Counted from the stretch's first letter, positions 13,391-24,967 are shown. The stretch is DNA of 64,000 nt from Rotaria sordida (GCA_905250125.1 CAJNOL010000093.1:62001-126000), one strand, 5' to 3'. Translations and numbers: made by a program. Notes: generated from the sequence alone by a model not told the origin.

Positions 13391-14030
13391 TGTGGCTAGG
13401 ATTCATCATGTATATAAAATAACTAAGAGAGTTTGTGCTATTGCTGTTTGGTTTCAAAGTTACGAGCGAAACAAGTGTCATGATAGATGATACCATCATC
13501 TGCGAGTGATTTTTTTTTAAATACTTCTTTTAGTTGAACATTTGATTAACAGCTTATCTCATTGATGACTAGTGATTCTAAAATTTTCAGTTTAGATTTT
13601 GACTAGTATCTTTCTTCGAATGTTCATTTAATTTTGGTTCCTTTTCTTGTACACTTTTTCATTTATTTGTTTAATAAAAAAATGCTATAATTATTTTTTT
13701 TATTTTAATTTTTTTTTTATACCTAAACGAAAACACAGGAGAGCAAAGAAATGATGAAACAAATAACAGACATTATCCAAAAAGAAAAAAGAAACATTCT
13801 ATATCTTCCGAATGAAAAATTAGATTTAATTAAGAATTTTAGAGTCAATAATCATGTTAAACTAAAAAAGATATGTCCTAGTTAAGATGTCAAAAGAACA
13901 AAAAAAATGATAATGCACAGATGGTAGCATCATCTGTTACAATACTTGTTTTGCTTGTAACTTTGAAACCAAGCGACAATGGTGCACATCCTTTCAATTA
14001 TTCTATATACATCATCCATCCTAGCCACCA
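13391..14030. repeat. foldback element upstream of the acyl-CoA synthetase gene
   Basis: An inverted repeat: 13391-13510 (G-T-G-G-C-T-A-G-G-A-T ... G-G-T-T-T-C-A-A-A-G-T-T-A-C) recurs inverted at 13913-14030. Weaker similarity reaches outward to about 13350 and 14075 and inward to about 13640 and 13790, so most of the 640-700 bp is palindromic. An 80-aa open frame at 13921 (plus) lies within the right arm and is not a gene. Element ends and target duplication are unclear. No transposase. Confidence 0.65.
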
Positions 14031-14753
14031 ACTAAATGTGAGCTCGAACGTTGCTTATCAGTTAGAAATGTTCCCACGTCAGTCATATTTTATTATTGTA
14101 TTCTATCAGGTTACGTTGCATAATTCTTTTCGAAAGACGTTTACCTTGGACTACGACTTTTGAAGAGCAGCGATAAAAATAAAATATTATTATCAACCGA
14201 AATATATAACGTTATAGCAATACTGTTCTTCATTTTCTTCTTTTTCTTGCTACTATGATTACCCTACTTTTAACGTATATGTCAGAGTCATTTTTTGGGG
14301 TCATATTCCATTTCTAAAAAATATCAGTATGTAATCATAAACGACCATTACATTTTATATTACGTATATTCTCATTTCTACACTTATATGGCCCCTTAAC
14401 TTGATAGTAGTTTTTTTCTCTATATCATTTTTATTTTACAGAATCCTTCACGTAAAATTGACCTATATATATAAAGGTGTGTCTAAGAGTTAAAAAAAAC
14501 ATCGAAAAAATAAAGCAGTCGAACAAAGTCTAAACTGACGGTAGCTATAACTCTCTTCATTGAAATGAATATGTGTTTATTATAATTATTGAATTTAGTA
14601 TTTTTCTTTTTATCTATACTATTAACAAAAGAATCTTTTAATATTGTTACTAATGAATTCTCTTTTCTTAAGTTGAAATTTCTTTTCTAAATAAGATATT
14701 ATATATATATATATACATATTTTACAGATATTCTTCGTCAAATAGTGATAATC

Positions 14754-16903
14754 ATGCTGCCATCCATCTTCTTCAAATCGAGAAGAATATCCGCTATATT
14801 ATTACATCGATCCATTCAAACAAAAACATTTTCTTATAAAAAACGTATTCAACGATTGTATAATGATGGAATAAATTTAGAACAACAAACTGTTGAAATC
14901 AATCCTATAGAACGTATTCGTCGATGTTCACTCTACAAAAATGATGATATATGGACTTTATATAAAACAACGTATCCCAATGTACGAACGCTTGGTGATG
15001 CTTTGCATGAAGGATATATTAATTCAAAGGATGGACCATGTATAGGTGTTTTAAAATCATCGAATGGTGTTGATTCATTACAATGGCTTTCTTATTCCAA
15101 TGTTAAAGAACAATGTCGATATATTGGTTCATATTTATGGGCAAAAACAAAACTAACACCAATGCAATCGAAAGTAGCTATTCTATCAGCAAATCGTCCT
15201 GAATATTTATTTGTTGAACAAGCATGTTATAAATATGGATTTATTGTTATTAGTCTCTATACTACTTATGATGCTGCAACTATTTTAAATGTTCTTCAAA
15301 GAACTCAATCTGATGTACTTGTAGTCGACAATATAGAACGTATTCAAACATTTCAAGATGAATTATTGAAAAATAATCAAATCAAAGAGATATTAGTTAT
15401 GGATGACGGAAACTATGATGAGAACAGTAAAATTCGTTCTCTTTCAACAATATTCAAATCAATAAAGAATAATTATTTATGTGAACGACCAATAGTTAAT
15501 CCAGATAGTATTGCTACATTTATTTTGACGAGTGGAACAACAGGTAAAATTCAAAAAAACAAACAAATATGAATAATCTTACATATCAATCATTTTTTTT
15601 TTATAGGGGAACCAAAAATTGCTATGGTATCACATGAAAATCTCTTGGCAACAGCAAAAGGTCATCTTATGCGTTTAGATAAAGCTAATATTAAAGGACC
15701 TTTAATTGATCGACACTGTTCAGTTTTACCTATGGCTCATATATATGAACGATTTATACTTTTACAAGCTTTATTAAGTGGTACACAACTAGTATTTTGT
15801 CCTGAACCTGAAAAACTTCCAAAGTACTTATCAATTGTAAAACCAACTCAAGCTTCAGTTGTACCTCGGATTTTAAATAAAGTTTATGATGCAATTATGA
15901 CTGAAGTAAATAAAAGTAAAATAAAACGATTTCTTGTTCAACAAGCATTACGTGAACAACCGTCGTTTCTCTCACATTTTGCTTTTCGTAAAGTTAAAAA
16001 TCTATTCGGTAATGAGGTAAAAGTAATGATAACAGGTGGAGCACCTATCACACCAGATGTTATGCATTTTTTTCGTATTGCACTCGATATACCAATTATG
16101 GAAGGATATGGTCAAACAGAATCAGCAGGTGCTGGTACGTGTACTCATCCAACGGATATGTTATATGGCGCAATAGGTTCGCCTGTACCAGTTGTCGAAA
16201 TGAAGTTGATTGATGTACCTGATACAACCTATCGAAGTGATATAAATCAAGGAGAAGTCTGTATTCGTGGACCAACTGTTTTTAAAGGTTAGTCAACATT
16301 CAACAGTTGACATAAGTGTGCTTTTTTTCCTTCTTAATAGGCTATTATAATGATGAAGCAAAAACAAAGGAAATCATTGATAAAGACGGTTGGTTGCATA
16401 CAGGTGATGTAGGAGAATGGACAAGTAATGGAGCATTACGTATTATTGATCGTACAAAACATATATTTAAGCTATGTCAAGGAAAATACATTGCACCAGA
16501 ACGTCTTGAAGATATTTATATTCGTTCTCGATGGGTTGCACAAATTTTTATTGATGGAATTTCTACTGAAACAACTGTCGTAGCTATTGTTATACCTGAT
16601 GAAGAATATATTCGAAAGAATTTTCAAGCAATAAACACTAAAACAACATTTGCTGATTTGTGTAAGAATCCTAAATTAAAAGAAATTATTTTATCCGATT
16701 TAAAACGATTGTCAGAAGAATATAAACTTAAAACTTATCAAACATTGAGCAATATCTATCTTCATCCGGAATTATTTACGCAAAACAATGGACTTCTTAC
16801 AGTAACATTGAAAACACGACGAGCAAATGCTCGACAACATTTTCAATCAATAATTAAATCACTTTATCAAGTCGATTCAACTACGACAAACAATATTTCA
16901 TAG
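14754..16903 (+). CDS. long-chain fatty acyl-CoA synthetase (ACSL/AMP-binding)
   Basis: Three exons, 14754-15543, 15607-16287 and 16341-16903, with introns of 63 and 53 bp, both phase 1; 677 aa. The frame opens three codons earlier with GTG, so the ATG at 14754 is the start. Order of motifs: a basic N-terminus; AMP-binding P-loop T-S-G-T-T-G-E-P-K at about 258-266, split by intron 1; L-P-M-A-H-I-Y-E-R; G-G-A-P-I-T; G-Y-G-Q-T-E at about 430-435; then G-W-L-H-T-G-D-V-G-E-W and D-R-T-K-H-I-F-K-L-x-Q-G-K-Y-I-A-P-E in exon 3, the signature of eukaryotic ACSLs. It activates long-chain fatty acids with ATP and CoA for lipid synthesis or beta-oxidation, usually on ER, mitochondrial outer or peroxisomal membranes. 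Length matches ACSL1/5/6. An AATAAA overlaps the stop region at 16905. Nothing is missing. Confidence 0.95.
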
Positions 16904-19388
16904 AAATAAATTGTGTTTAATTAGAATTTTTTGTATATTGTTTTTTTTTTTCATTTTGACTAACATTGATTCTCCTCTAATACAATGCCGTATACAGAGT
17001 TGTCTTGAAGTTATGAGGATTGGAGAAAAAAGAATGACAATTCAATAGGTAGGTTGGATAGTATTGCGAGGAACGTGGAAGAGATCAAACGTTGTTGACG
17101 AGTAAAAAAACAGAAAACAACCATGGAGTGTTGCTAGAGGCTAGAGATGTCCATGGCGACAGCGACAGGTTTTCAGTCGCGATGGACATTTCTGCTAGAG
17201 ACCGACAATTATGCCCTTAGATTGTTGGACACCTTTCCAAATTCCACCGCGCTCCAGACAACTCTAGCAGTGTATGCAAATGATGTCGGCCGCAGTCTTG
17301 AACTATCAAGAAAAACGACAAACGTTGTTGGTAAATAGCAGTAATATTATTTTGGAATGTTCTAGAAAATAAAATTGGAACGATAGATATTCGATTTCAC
17401 GAGAAAAGTTTCCAGTTGAAAATTATAATTTGTCTTTCTTTAAATTATTATTGATTAAAACGGTATCAATGACTTAGCAGAAAACAATAGAGGATGAATC
17501 AAATAAGGTATTAAAACAGTTTTTCTCTATTCTTCACAAAACTGATAACTTATGAATGATCAATTGAAATTATCATCAAACTCTCGGTGTAATTATGCAG
17601 TTTCATTCTATTTAGGATTCAATTTGATATGAGAATAAAAAACGAGCCTACCAGGCTCATGCGGTTTCTTATGCAACACTGTTTTTTTGTGTATTTAGCA
17701 GGAGTTTTTTTTCATACAAAATAAAGTTCTTTAAAGATTATTTTGAAAAGGAGTTATATTTATGTGTATATTGTAGCTAGTTAAAACGTGAGATACTATT
17801 AAGTTGTTCAGCGCCAGTTAGATACAGGAGTGGTACCAGTAACTAGTTGGTCATCGGTCTTCTTCTATTTTTTCCTACTTTTATTATAGAAACTTATTCA
17901 AAACTTCTATTGATCTTATAATAGCATGGCATCGTTTATATTTTGCATGATTAGTTTTATTATTTTTCTTACTCGATTTATTTGTCATCATAAGAACTAA
18001 TACAAGAACAAATATGAAATGAAACGATAGTCGTATAAAGTTGATCACATATTATGTGCTTGGCATTTATCTCGTCGAAAATATGTAAGAAGATTTTCAT
18101 GAAAGTTGATCACATACAATAAACTACACTATCAAGAGATCGAGCATAGTTATTGGTAACTGGTCGGGTTTGATCTATCCTATTCAGATTAGCTCGCTGC
18201 CCCACGTCAATAGTTCGAAATGTTTTTGCCAATCAGCACCTATTTCCTGATAGGAATCGGTAGCACTTTTGAATTAGTTTTGCGTGGGTAGTAGGAATCC
18301 TTTCCTTAAACACCTATACCTACACCCGTCTATCAACAACGAGGGGTTTGGCAAGAGTCACATTGGCACTTTTGCAATTCCTTGATTCCCAGAGTTACAA
18401 AATGAACCTGGTCATTTCTGGAGAATTGCTGCAAGATTCTTGATTCTTAGCGCACTTTATAGGGCACAGTATTATCCTTCATACTATGCAAAAAAATTGC
18501 TAATAAACGTATGTTATAGGGGACATCATTGCTGAGAAGGACATCTACTGTTTACGTGCTGATCCGAAAAACTTCCAAAACTTGATGCAATTTAAAAGAT
18601 GGAAGTGGGACTAAGTGAAAATGTGCGTCTTTACGACAGAAATATTAAAGTGCCAAAAAAATCGCTGAAAATCATCATGAAACTAATTTCAAATAAGATA
18701 CGGTCGTATTCTTCGTCTTTGGATCTATTAATGCAACTTTCTCCTTTCAAACTTTCGACTCTTCCACTATTACTAAATTTTACATCATTTTATTTTGTAT
18801 TTCCTAACTTTATTATAACTAAGTTCAAATTTCGACGAGAAAGACATCTATTTCGAAACAGTTGTGTTGTCTTTATCAAAAAAAAAGATTGTTGTAAAAG
18901 ATGTTTGTCCCATAAGATCTTTGATACATCTTATGGGATAGAATATTCTTGAAAGCCTTGCATGGGATGAGATATTTCTCAAAAATTTTTCATCCCATGT
19001 GATGGAATGATTCTGAAAATTTTTCATCGCATCTCACAAGCAACACTGGTGCACATGATTTGTGTTATAAGTTTGAATGAATATTTCAGATATTGAGATT
19101 AAAATATTTTTTTGCAAATTTGTTGGCGATCAGTGACATTTTTGTTTTCAGTAAACATTTTGTCAATATCAATCCATTTTAACAAACATATGTTATTGTT
19201 GAATATGTTTAATTCATTTCTTTCAAGATAATTTAGATCAAAATATATTCAATCGAAATAAAAACTATTGAAGTCTAGATTGAAATGTTGTAATATAGTT
19301 TAATAAGAAGACATTGTATATAATTCTAAGCGACTTTTTGCTTGATATGAATAGTTTTGAGATGAATCAGAATGACAATCAATAGATA
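16904..19388. other. 2.5-kb intergenic region with degenerate repeats
   Basis: Not A+T-uniform: 17030-17330 and 18130-18560 are richer in G+C and look like foreign or relic sequence. In the first, a short inverted repeat around G-A-T-G-T-C-C-A-T and a directly repeated A-A-A-C-G-T-T-G-T-T-G (near 17090 and 17325) are visible; the 63-aa frame at 17147 lies across it and I do not call it. In the second no family could be read. A-A-A-G-T-T-G-A-T-C-A-C-A-T-A occurs twice (about 18039 and 18100). The hairpin cluster at 18909 is listed separately. Confidence 0.4.
18909..19035. repeat. cluster of short perfect hairpins
   Basis: CCCATAAGAT at 18909-18918 pairs with ATCTTATGGG at 18928-18937 (9-base loop). 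CATGGGATGA at 18961-18970 pairs with TCATCCCATG at 18990-18999 (19-base loop). A third, imperfect copy of the same right arm, with T-T-T-T-T-C-A-T-C-G-C-A-T-C, follows at about 19018. The arms share the core C-C-C-A-T/A-T-G-G-G. Could be the remains of nested small palindromic elements; no gene is adjacent. Confidence 0.6.
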
Positions 19389-20639
19389 TTGGGTGTGCCA
19401 AAAGTTTTGAAAAGTCTCTATTTACTATTCATTTATTGCGATAATCGTTTTATTTTATATAGTTTAAGTATACACTGGTATCCTCTATCACTCTGACAGA
19501 CTGATCTTTTTTTCTTTGTTTTTCGTCGATTTTGCGATGGTGAAAAGTCATGATCTATAATATGTAGCTTTGTTCCACTACAAGAGTGGAAAAAAGGCTT
19601 CAGGAATTTCTAAATTATTGGCAAATAAGATTCATCGACGTATAATTGATCGTAGGGTACGTTCGTATAAACAACTTGGTCAATGGATGTTAAGCCGAAA
19701 TCAGGAAGACCAAGAACTGGCCGTAAAGGAAAAAACTTATCTATTTAGTGGAAAAAAAGGCTTGATTCTAACACATCTCGAAAAAGATTACGAACAATGG
19801 CGGAAGACTTTAAAAGTAATGTTCAAACCACTAAGTGAGTACTCAATATTGATTTAAATAATAATAAAAAATTATCGAAAAATTAATATTCAAAGGTTAA
19901 AAGAAGATCAAAAGCCAATAAGGAAATGATGTTACGAATAGATTAGGAAGAACATCAGTCGTAATAAATCTAAAAGAAAATGATGTTTACCGATGAAAAA
20001 ATACTTACCAAAAATAGCTTTTTCAAACCAAAAACATGACGTTGTGTAGGCTGATAACCGATCTGATGCTAATGAATGCGGTAAACTACATAAAATGGGA
20101 AAATATCCGGTGAGTATCCTGGTATAGGCTTACACATTCATACTTTTTTCAAAAAGATGAAAGCTATTCTACGCAATTAATACCATTTGATAAAAATGAG
20201 GGTGATCGACTATTTGAACACAAAAATTGAGACTTCCCATAGGATGGGACTAGCTCTCATTCTGACCAATAGGCTTAAAAATAGTACCAACATAATTTCA
20301 AATTCTTCATCCCGAAAACAAAATTGCCATCAAATTCTCCAAAGCTTACTCCATTGAATTATTCAATCTAGAATAAGATCTCAAATCACGTGGAATATTA
20401 CCAAGTCAAAACAATCAAGAAAGTTGATATTAACTATGTGCGAAACGAAATCTGAGCTTTCCTTCGATAAGTTCGTTCAGTGGAAGAATACGATGGCAAA
20501 TTATTTATAGATGAACATAGTTGATTCTATTAGTACTCTATTGTAGTTTTTGAACCATTTTATTATTATTTTATTATTTTGTTTTCTCTTGAAATAAATT
20601 GATTTGTTTGAAATGTTGCCAAACCTTTGGTTCACCCAG
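19389..20639 (+). mobile_element. decayed mariner-family DNA transposon, both ends present
   Basis: 1,251 bp flanked by TA (19387-19388 and 20640-20641). The ends are inverted: T-T-G-G-G-T-G-T-G-C-C-A-A-A-A-G on the left, C-T-G-G-G-T-G-A-A-C-C-A-A-A-G-G when the right end is reversed. Inside, in several frames, is a mariner transposase: from 19570 a helix-turn-helix region (K-S-G-K-K-A-S-G ... R-R-I-I-D-R-R-V), shifted one frame into D-V-K-P-K-S-G-R-P-R-T-G-R; M-F-T-D-E-K-I near 19985 (first catalytic Asp); R-S-D-A-N-E near 20060; and Q/D-G-T-S-S-H near 20240 (second catalytic Asp block). The third acidic residue was not found. Several stops and frame changes make it non-autonomous. It is a plain mariner fossil, and its ends still look recognisable. 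Confidence 0.85.
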
Positions 20640-20820
20640 TATTTTTCAGTTTGTTTTTCTTTCTCTTCTTGTTCGTGTAAAGAGAATCTTCATAGAACAG
20701 AAAAAAAAAACACCAATCAGTCCATGCGCCTCGTATCGTTTTGTTCGCATTCATCTATTTTTGTTCTATACTTAAAACTGCACTCCATCGCTCCTATGCG
20801 TAGTTAGTCGTCAGAAAATA

Positions 20821-20830
20821 GTATAAAAGG
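20821..20830 (+). promoter_or_regulatory. possible TATA box before the Gly/Ser-rich gene
   Basis: GTATAAAAGG is a near-consensus TATA element about 75 bp before the first codon that reads in the Gly/Ser-rich frame. It is the best TATA match between the mariner end and that gene. Its role depends on the unresolved gene start. Confidence 0.3.
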
Positions 20831-20904
20831 CACAAGAGAGCAAAATATAAGCATCTAATAGAAACTTTTTCTTTACACAATAAATAAATAAGCGATGTTG
20901 TCAG

Positions 20905-21300
20905 GTCCAAGGAAGTAGCTCGGCGTCTGCTCCTGAAAGCGGAACAAGAGGTGAAACGAGTGGAACTGGTTTAGGTCCAGGTGGTCAACATCATGGAGGT
21001 TCATCAGGACAGAGTTCTCGTTCAGATAATGCACCTGAAAGTGGAACAAAATGTGGCAGTGGTGCTGGTGGTAGTGGTTAGTACTTACTATCATGAGATA
21101 TTTATCTTAGAGTATATGATGAAAAATCAATATTTTTGTTATACGAACATTGTAGCAGAAAAAAAAACTTTCTTATTACTAAATAATCTCTTATACACAA
21201 AAGATTATAGTTTCAGTTTATTCTGTTTATAATAGAGAAAAATGAATTTCATTTTCTTTTTTCTTTAGGCTCATCTGGTAGCAACCAACCAAGACATTGA
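20905..21300 (+). CDS. Gly/Ser-rich low-complexity protein, 5' end unresolved
   Basis: Two blocks join cleanly: 20905-21076 and 21269-21300, across a 192-bp GT-AG intron in phase 1, giving about 67 residues with stop TGA at 21298. The first block is low in hydrophobics and repeats S-A-P-E-S-G-T and D-N-A-P-E-S-G-T, with G-L-G-P-G-G-Q-H-H-G-G between; the second reads G-S-S-G-S-N-Q-P-R-H. No in-frame ATG lies upstream before a stop; the block is preceded by T-T-G-T-C-A-G, a possible acceptor, so the first exon is either further upstream or lost. The only nearby ATG (20895) reads seven codons in another frame. Poly(A)-like AATAAA motifs lie at about 21400-21420. No family recognised; a secreted or disordered protein is possible. 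Confidence 0.5.
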
Positions 21301-22080
21301 ATTCTAACGTTTTTAATATTGACTTTTCAAAAAAAATTTTTTTTTATATAATCAAGCATTTTATTTTTTGAAATGTATAGAAGATAAACACGCACTAGTT
21401 AAATAAAAATAAATAAATAAATAATTCAATTCTTCGTGTTCTTGATTAATTGTTCGAAATTATTTGAGCCTAAAATCATCTCGGATTGTTTAGAACAACG
21501 TATAGCAAGAAAAAAATTTTCTGTACATAAAAAGATGAAAATATAAATTTTATTTCAAGAAAAAAATTAAGTTTGTGTTTTTTTTTGGTTTCGTTAAATA
21601 ATTTATCAAAAATAAAACTATGCTTTTAATTAACGATTCGAAATAGATATTAGTTTTCGATAACTTTTGTTTTTGGATCATTGATATATTTAATATATAA
21701 ATTTGATCTAGAAAACATTCAATTAAATAATAATATTGACTACACATATCTCTTCATGACTTTCTCCCATTAATTTTAATACACTTCTAATAAATCAATA
21801 AAAATCTGAGAATTAATAAAGAAAGAATAATACTGACATACATACATAACATTGAATTTTGCAAAATAGAAATCTAAATATTGATTCATCTTTATTTTGA
21901 TAATGTTTAACATGATCACGAACAAAACGAAAAGCTATACGACATATATGTAAGTACTCTGTATCTATCCTTTTCTCTAACTTCAGTTTAGAGTTCAAAA
22001 GTAAAATAGATGAACATTGTATAAGTTGCTCAATGTGAAAGTGATGTATCAAAAGGTGTCGGTGTGTGAGAAAGTTATGA
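21301..22080. other. intergenic, nothing recognised
   Basis: Very A+T-rich spacer after the Gly/Ser-rich gene. The 65-aa and 79-aa open frames on the minus strand look like chance in low-complexity sequence. Confidence 0.5.
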
Positions 22081-22123
22081 AATAAATGGAAATGAAAGAG
22101 CTTGCCAAAGAACGAAATCAGAA

Positions 22124-22360
22124 TATTGGGTTAACGAGACGACATTTGACAGTATTGATGGAGTAGAAGCATCAATTGAAAATGAATGCTCAAAAAAATT
22201 ATACGAACTATACAGAGAATAGGAAAGCAATATATAACAGATGCATCAAAGCCAGGCATCGTGGACCTCAATGCAGAGCAAGTGTTTATCTTCTATATCA
22301 TGCAGACAGCAAAAAAGTTGCTGTTTATGAGAGCGTCCATAGTGAAACCAAGAAATTGAG
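22124..22360 (+). pseudogene. fragment of a FLYWCH/WRKY-like zinc finger of MULE-transposase type
   Basis: Reads Y-W-V-N-E-T-T-F-D-S-I-D-G-V-E-A-S-I-E-N-E in one frame, then after a one-base shift near 22190 continues N-Y-T-N-Y-T-E-N ... I-Y-N-R-C-I-K-A-R-H-R-G-P-Q-C-R-A-S-V-Y-L-L-Y-H-A-D-S-K-K-V-A-V-Y. This Cys-x(n)-Cys pattern followed by Y-L-L-Y-H-A-D-S is what I recall from the N-terminal DNA-binding domain of invertebrate MULE-like transposases. Only this domain's front half is seen; the expected His-x-His and the catalytic domain are absent. Sequence similarity stops just where the 1.5-kb foldback begins, which suggests the foldback inserted here. The downstream flank beyond 23866 may hold more of it but is too decayed to read. 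Confidence 0.5.
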
Positions 22361-22366
22361 GCATTC

Positions 22367-23866
22367 GTTAAATTTTTTTTATTTTTTTATGCACATTCGA
22401 AAGTATATTCTCTAAAACTATCAAACCCAGATTTCTAGCTCATTTGACTGTTCTATTGACAAGTTAGTTTATAATAACTTTGTAGCATTGCAAGCTTACT
22501 GTCGCCAAGAAAACAACTAACATTTTCTCAAGTATGTCAAATGAGGCTATACTTTAACAACTCAAAGAATTTGTTTCATGCCATATACTAAACAATAGAG
22601 CATCAAAAAAAAATGAGAAAAATCAGCTATTTTAAATATTATATATTATCTATGTGCTCAACGAACATAAATGAAAAAGGGCTCAATTTATCAGTCAATA
22701 AAGTGTGACTTTTTGCAATATATCTGCTGTCATTTTTTGAAATCAACAGATGTCAAGCTGAATTTTTCATATGTTATGTAACTTTTGATTCCATTCACAA
22801 AAGTTTCTCATTAATTCGAAAAGTGGCTTACGCTGACAGTAACCAGGTAAACAGCCTCGAAGAAAATGGTCTCAGGTACTTTTTATTGTCCTTCATTCAT
22901 GAAAGTTTTCATCTCTAAGAAGTTAGAACTTTATCCTCGATGTAATAAGAGAGACAATTGTCTCAAACAAAGGAAAAAAAAAATTTTTATGAAATCAAAA
23001 AATGATCATCCAGATACATAAAGCTTGGAACGCTAATCACAGGCATATGATGTATGTCCATTATTAATTTGTGACTTAGCATTATACGAAACATTTTTCT
23101 GTCGAAGCTTTTGAGGATCGATGACCAATATACGACCTCGAGAGATCAATCATATACCACTAAATTACGATTAGTAATAACCTTACATTATATGCCTGTA
23201 ATCAGCGTTCGAAGCCCTATTTATCTGGATGATCATTATTTGATTTCACAAAAAAAATTTTCTTTTTTCGTTTTTTGAGACAACTGTCTCTATTATTACA
23301 TCCAGGATGGAGTTTTAACTTCTCAGAGATGAAGACTTTCATGAATGAATGAACAACACTATAAAATATTCGAGATTATTCTCTTTGAGGCTGTTTACTT
23401 GGCTATTATCAGTGTAAGCCAATTTTCGCATTGATGAGAAACTTTTGTGTAAGGAATCAAAAGTTACATGACGTATAAAAAATGTAGTGTGGCATCTTTT
23501 GGTTTCAACAAATGGCAGCAAATATACTCCCAAAAGTCAAACGTTATTGACTAGTAATTTAAGATCTTTGTTATTCATGTTCGCCCAATACATAGATAAT
23601 ATATAATATTTTAAATAGCTAATTTTTCTCAGTTTTTGATGCTCTATTGTTTGGTATATGGCATGAAAAAAATTTTCTAAATTGTCAAAATATAATCATA
23701 GTTGACATATTCGGGAAAATATTAGCTATTTTCTTAACGGTAAGCTCATAGTGTTAAAATGTCGGGGATAGACTAACTTGTCAATAAAACATTCGAATAA
23801 GCTAAAATTTGGGTTTGATGGTTTTAGATGATACCTTTTCGAATGTGCATAGAAAAACCAAAAAGT
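22367..23866. mobile_element. 1.5-kb foldback element
   Basis: A large imperfect palindrome. The left arm runs from about 22367 (T-A-T-G-C-A-C-A-T-T-C-G-A-A-A near 22388, C-T-A-T-T-G-A-C-A-A-G-T-T-A-G near 22453) to about 23080, and the right arm repeats it inverted from about 23130 to 23866. Near the turn, G-A-T-C-A-T-C-C-A-G-A-T-A (23003) faces the inverted copy at 23223. Arms of about 700 bp differ at many positions. Ends are fuzzy to about 10 bp and no target duplication was identified. No transposase frame inside. The 64-aa minus frame at 23339 is only an arm sequence. Confidence 0.7.
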
Positions 23867-24276
23867 GTTGACCAGTGACTCGGCTTCTTGATCTCTTTAT
23901 AAGCGCTCGCTTAAAGATCGATTGCAATAGTAGTCACAAGAACAATACGAAAAATCAATACTCTCAAGGTCAAGCGACGATAAAATTGTCCGTGTTATAC
24001 AGACAACATTAAACTATTGAAAACTTCCGAAATCATCAGAAACTCGAAGAAAATGCTCTAGTAAAGACAATATATCAAATCCTATTGTTCTCACAGATTG
24101 TTGTTGTATTCTATCCATATTGATATATAAAAAACATATATATGAAATATGCTATAAGTATTTAAAATAGATATATCAAGTTTATAAATTATCGAAATAT
24201 ATATTGAATCTGTTTTTTTTTTATGTCCTTGAATAAATAAAAATGATATTGTTACGATGAAAACAAGAATATGTGT

Positions 24277-24525
24277 TTATGGTCGATTATTTTTAATATC
24301 ATGTTCACTTAATGATACACGTCTCGTTGCATCGTTGATAATAACATTGCGATCCTCTTGATGAATTGATTGTTTTCTAGGATCACCCGTTCCACCATCT
24401 GGTGATGGATAAATTGAATTTTGATCGTTTTGACCTTGGTGATGTATTGTTATACCAAAACCATGAGATTGACCAGGTGGAGCTGGAGCTGAAGTTGGAG
24501 TTGGAGCTGGAGCTGGAGCAGACAT
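24277..24525 (-). CDS. small Pro/Ala-rich protein, possibly secreted
   Basis: Conservative start at the ATG 24525 gives 82 aa: an (A-P)n/(T-P)n stretch at residues 3-20, then G-F-G-I-T-I-H-H-Q-G-Q-N-D-Q, a P-S-P-D-G-G-T-G-D-P turn-rich region and an acidic/basic tail ending N-N-R-P. The frame stays open upstream of this ATG for about 23 more codons, which read as a strong hydrophobic segment (F-I-F-A-Y-V-F-T-F-I-F-Y-S-L-L-L-C-I-P-M-S-A), exactly what a signal peptide would look like, but no ATG precedes it in frame before TGA. Either translation begins at a non-AUG codon, a first exon supplies the ATG, or a base is missing in the homopolymer there. No family recognised. Confidence 0.5.
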   Translation of the reverse strand: MSAPAPAPTPTSAPAPPGQSHGFGITIHHQGQNDQNSIYPSPDGGTGDPRKQSIHQEDRNVIINDATRRVSLSEHDIKNNRP

Positions 24526-24967
24526 TGGTATACAGAGCAACAATGAGTAGAAAATGAAAGTAAAAACGTATGCAAAAATAAAAAAACACGTTTTATATCA
24601 TGTTAAAACGCACATTTTTTTTCTCTCTCTTTCACTCCGTTCTTATCGTAACCTTCATTCTGTTCGGTGCAATCATTATTATTTATTTGACTAGATAAAA
24701 TAAATGCGCAATACAGAATGACATACTTTTTTTTTCGTATATGTGCTAGAAACTGAAGTGATAAGAATTTAATTTTTTTTACCAATGTTTTTATTTCAAC
24801 ATATGATAAAAAAATTGTTTTATTAATAAAACTTATATTTCAGACTAAACATGAGCACGTATCTATCTGTAGCTAACAAATATACGATCAAAAGAAGAAT
24901 TTGTATGAAAATATTTTTAATTGTTGATCTTGTATCTAATAATATTCAATGTATTAATTCTTGAAAG

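Noticed and set aside
13921-14163. 80-codon plus-strand frame
   Set aside because: Covers the right arm of the 13391-14030 inverted repeat.
17147-17338. 63-codon frame in a G+C-richer patch
   Set aside because: Crosses a short inverted repeat; looks like relic element sequence, not a gene.
18599-18952. 117-codon plus-strand frame
   Set aside because: Runs into the hairpin cluster; composition not coding-like and no family.
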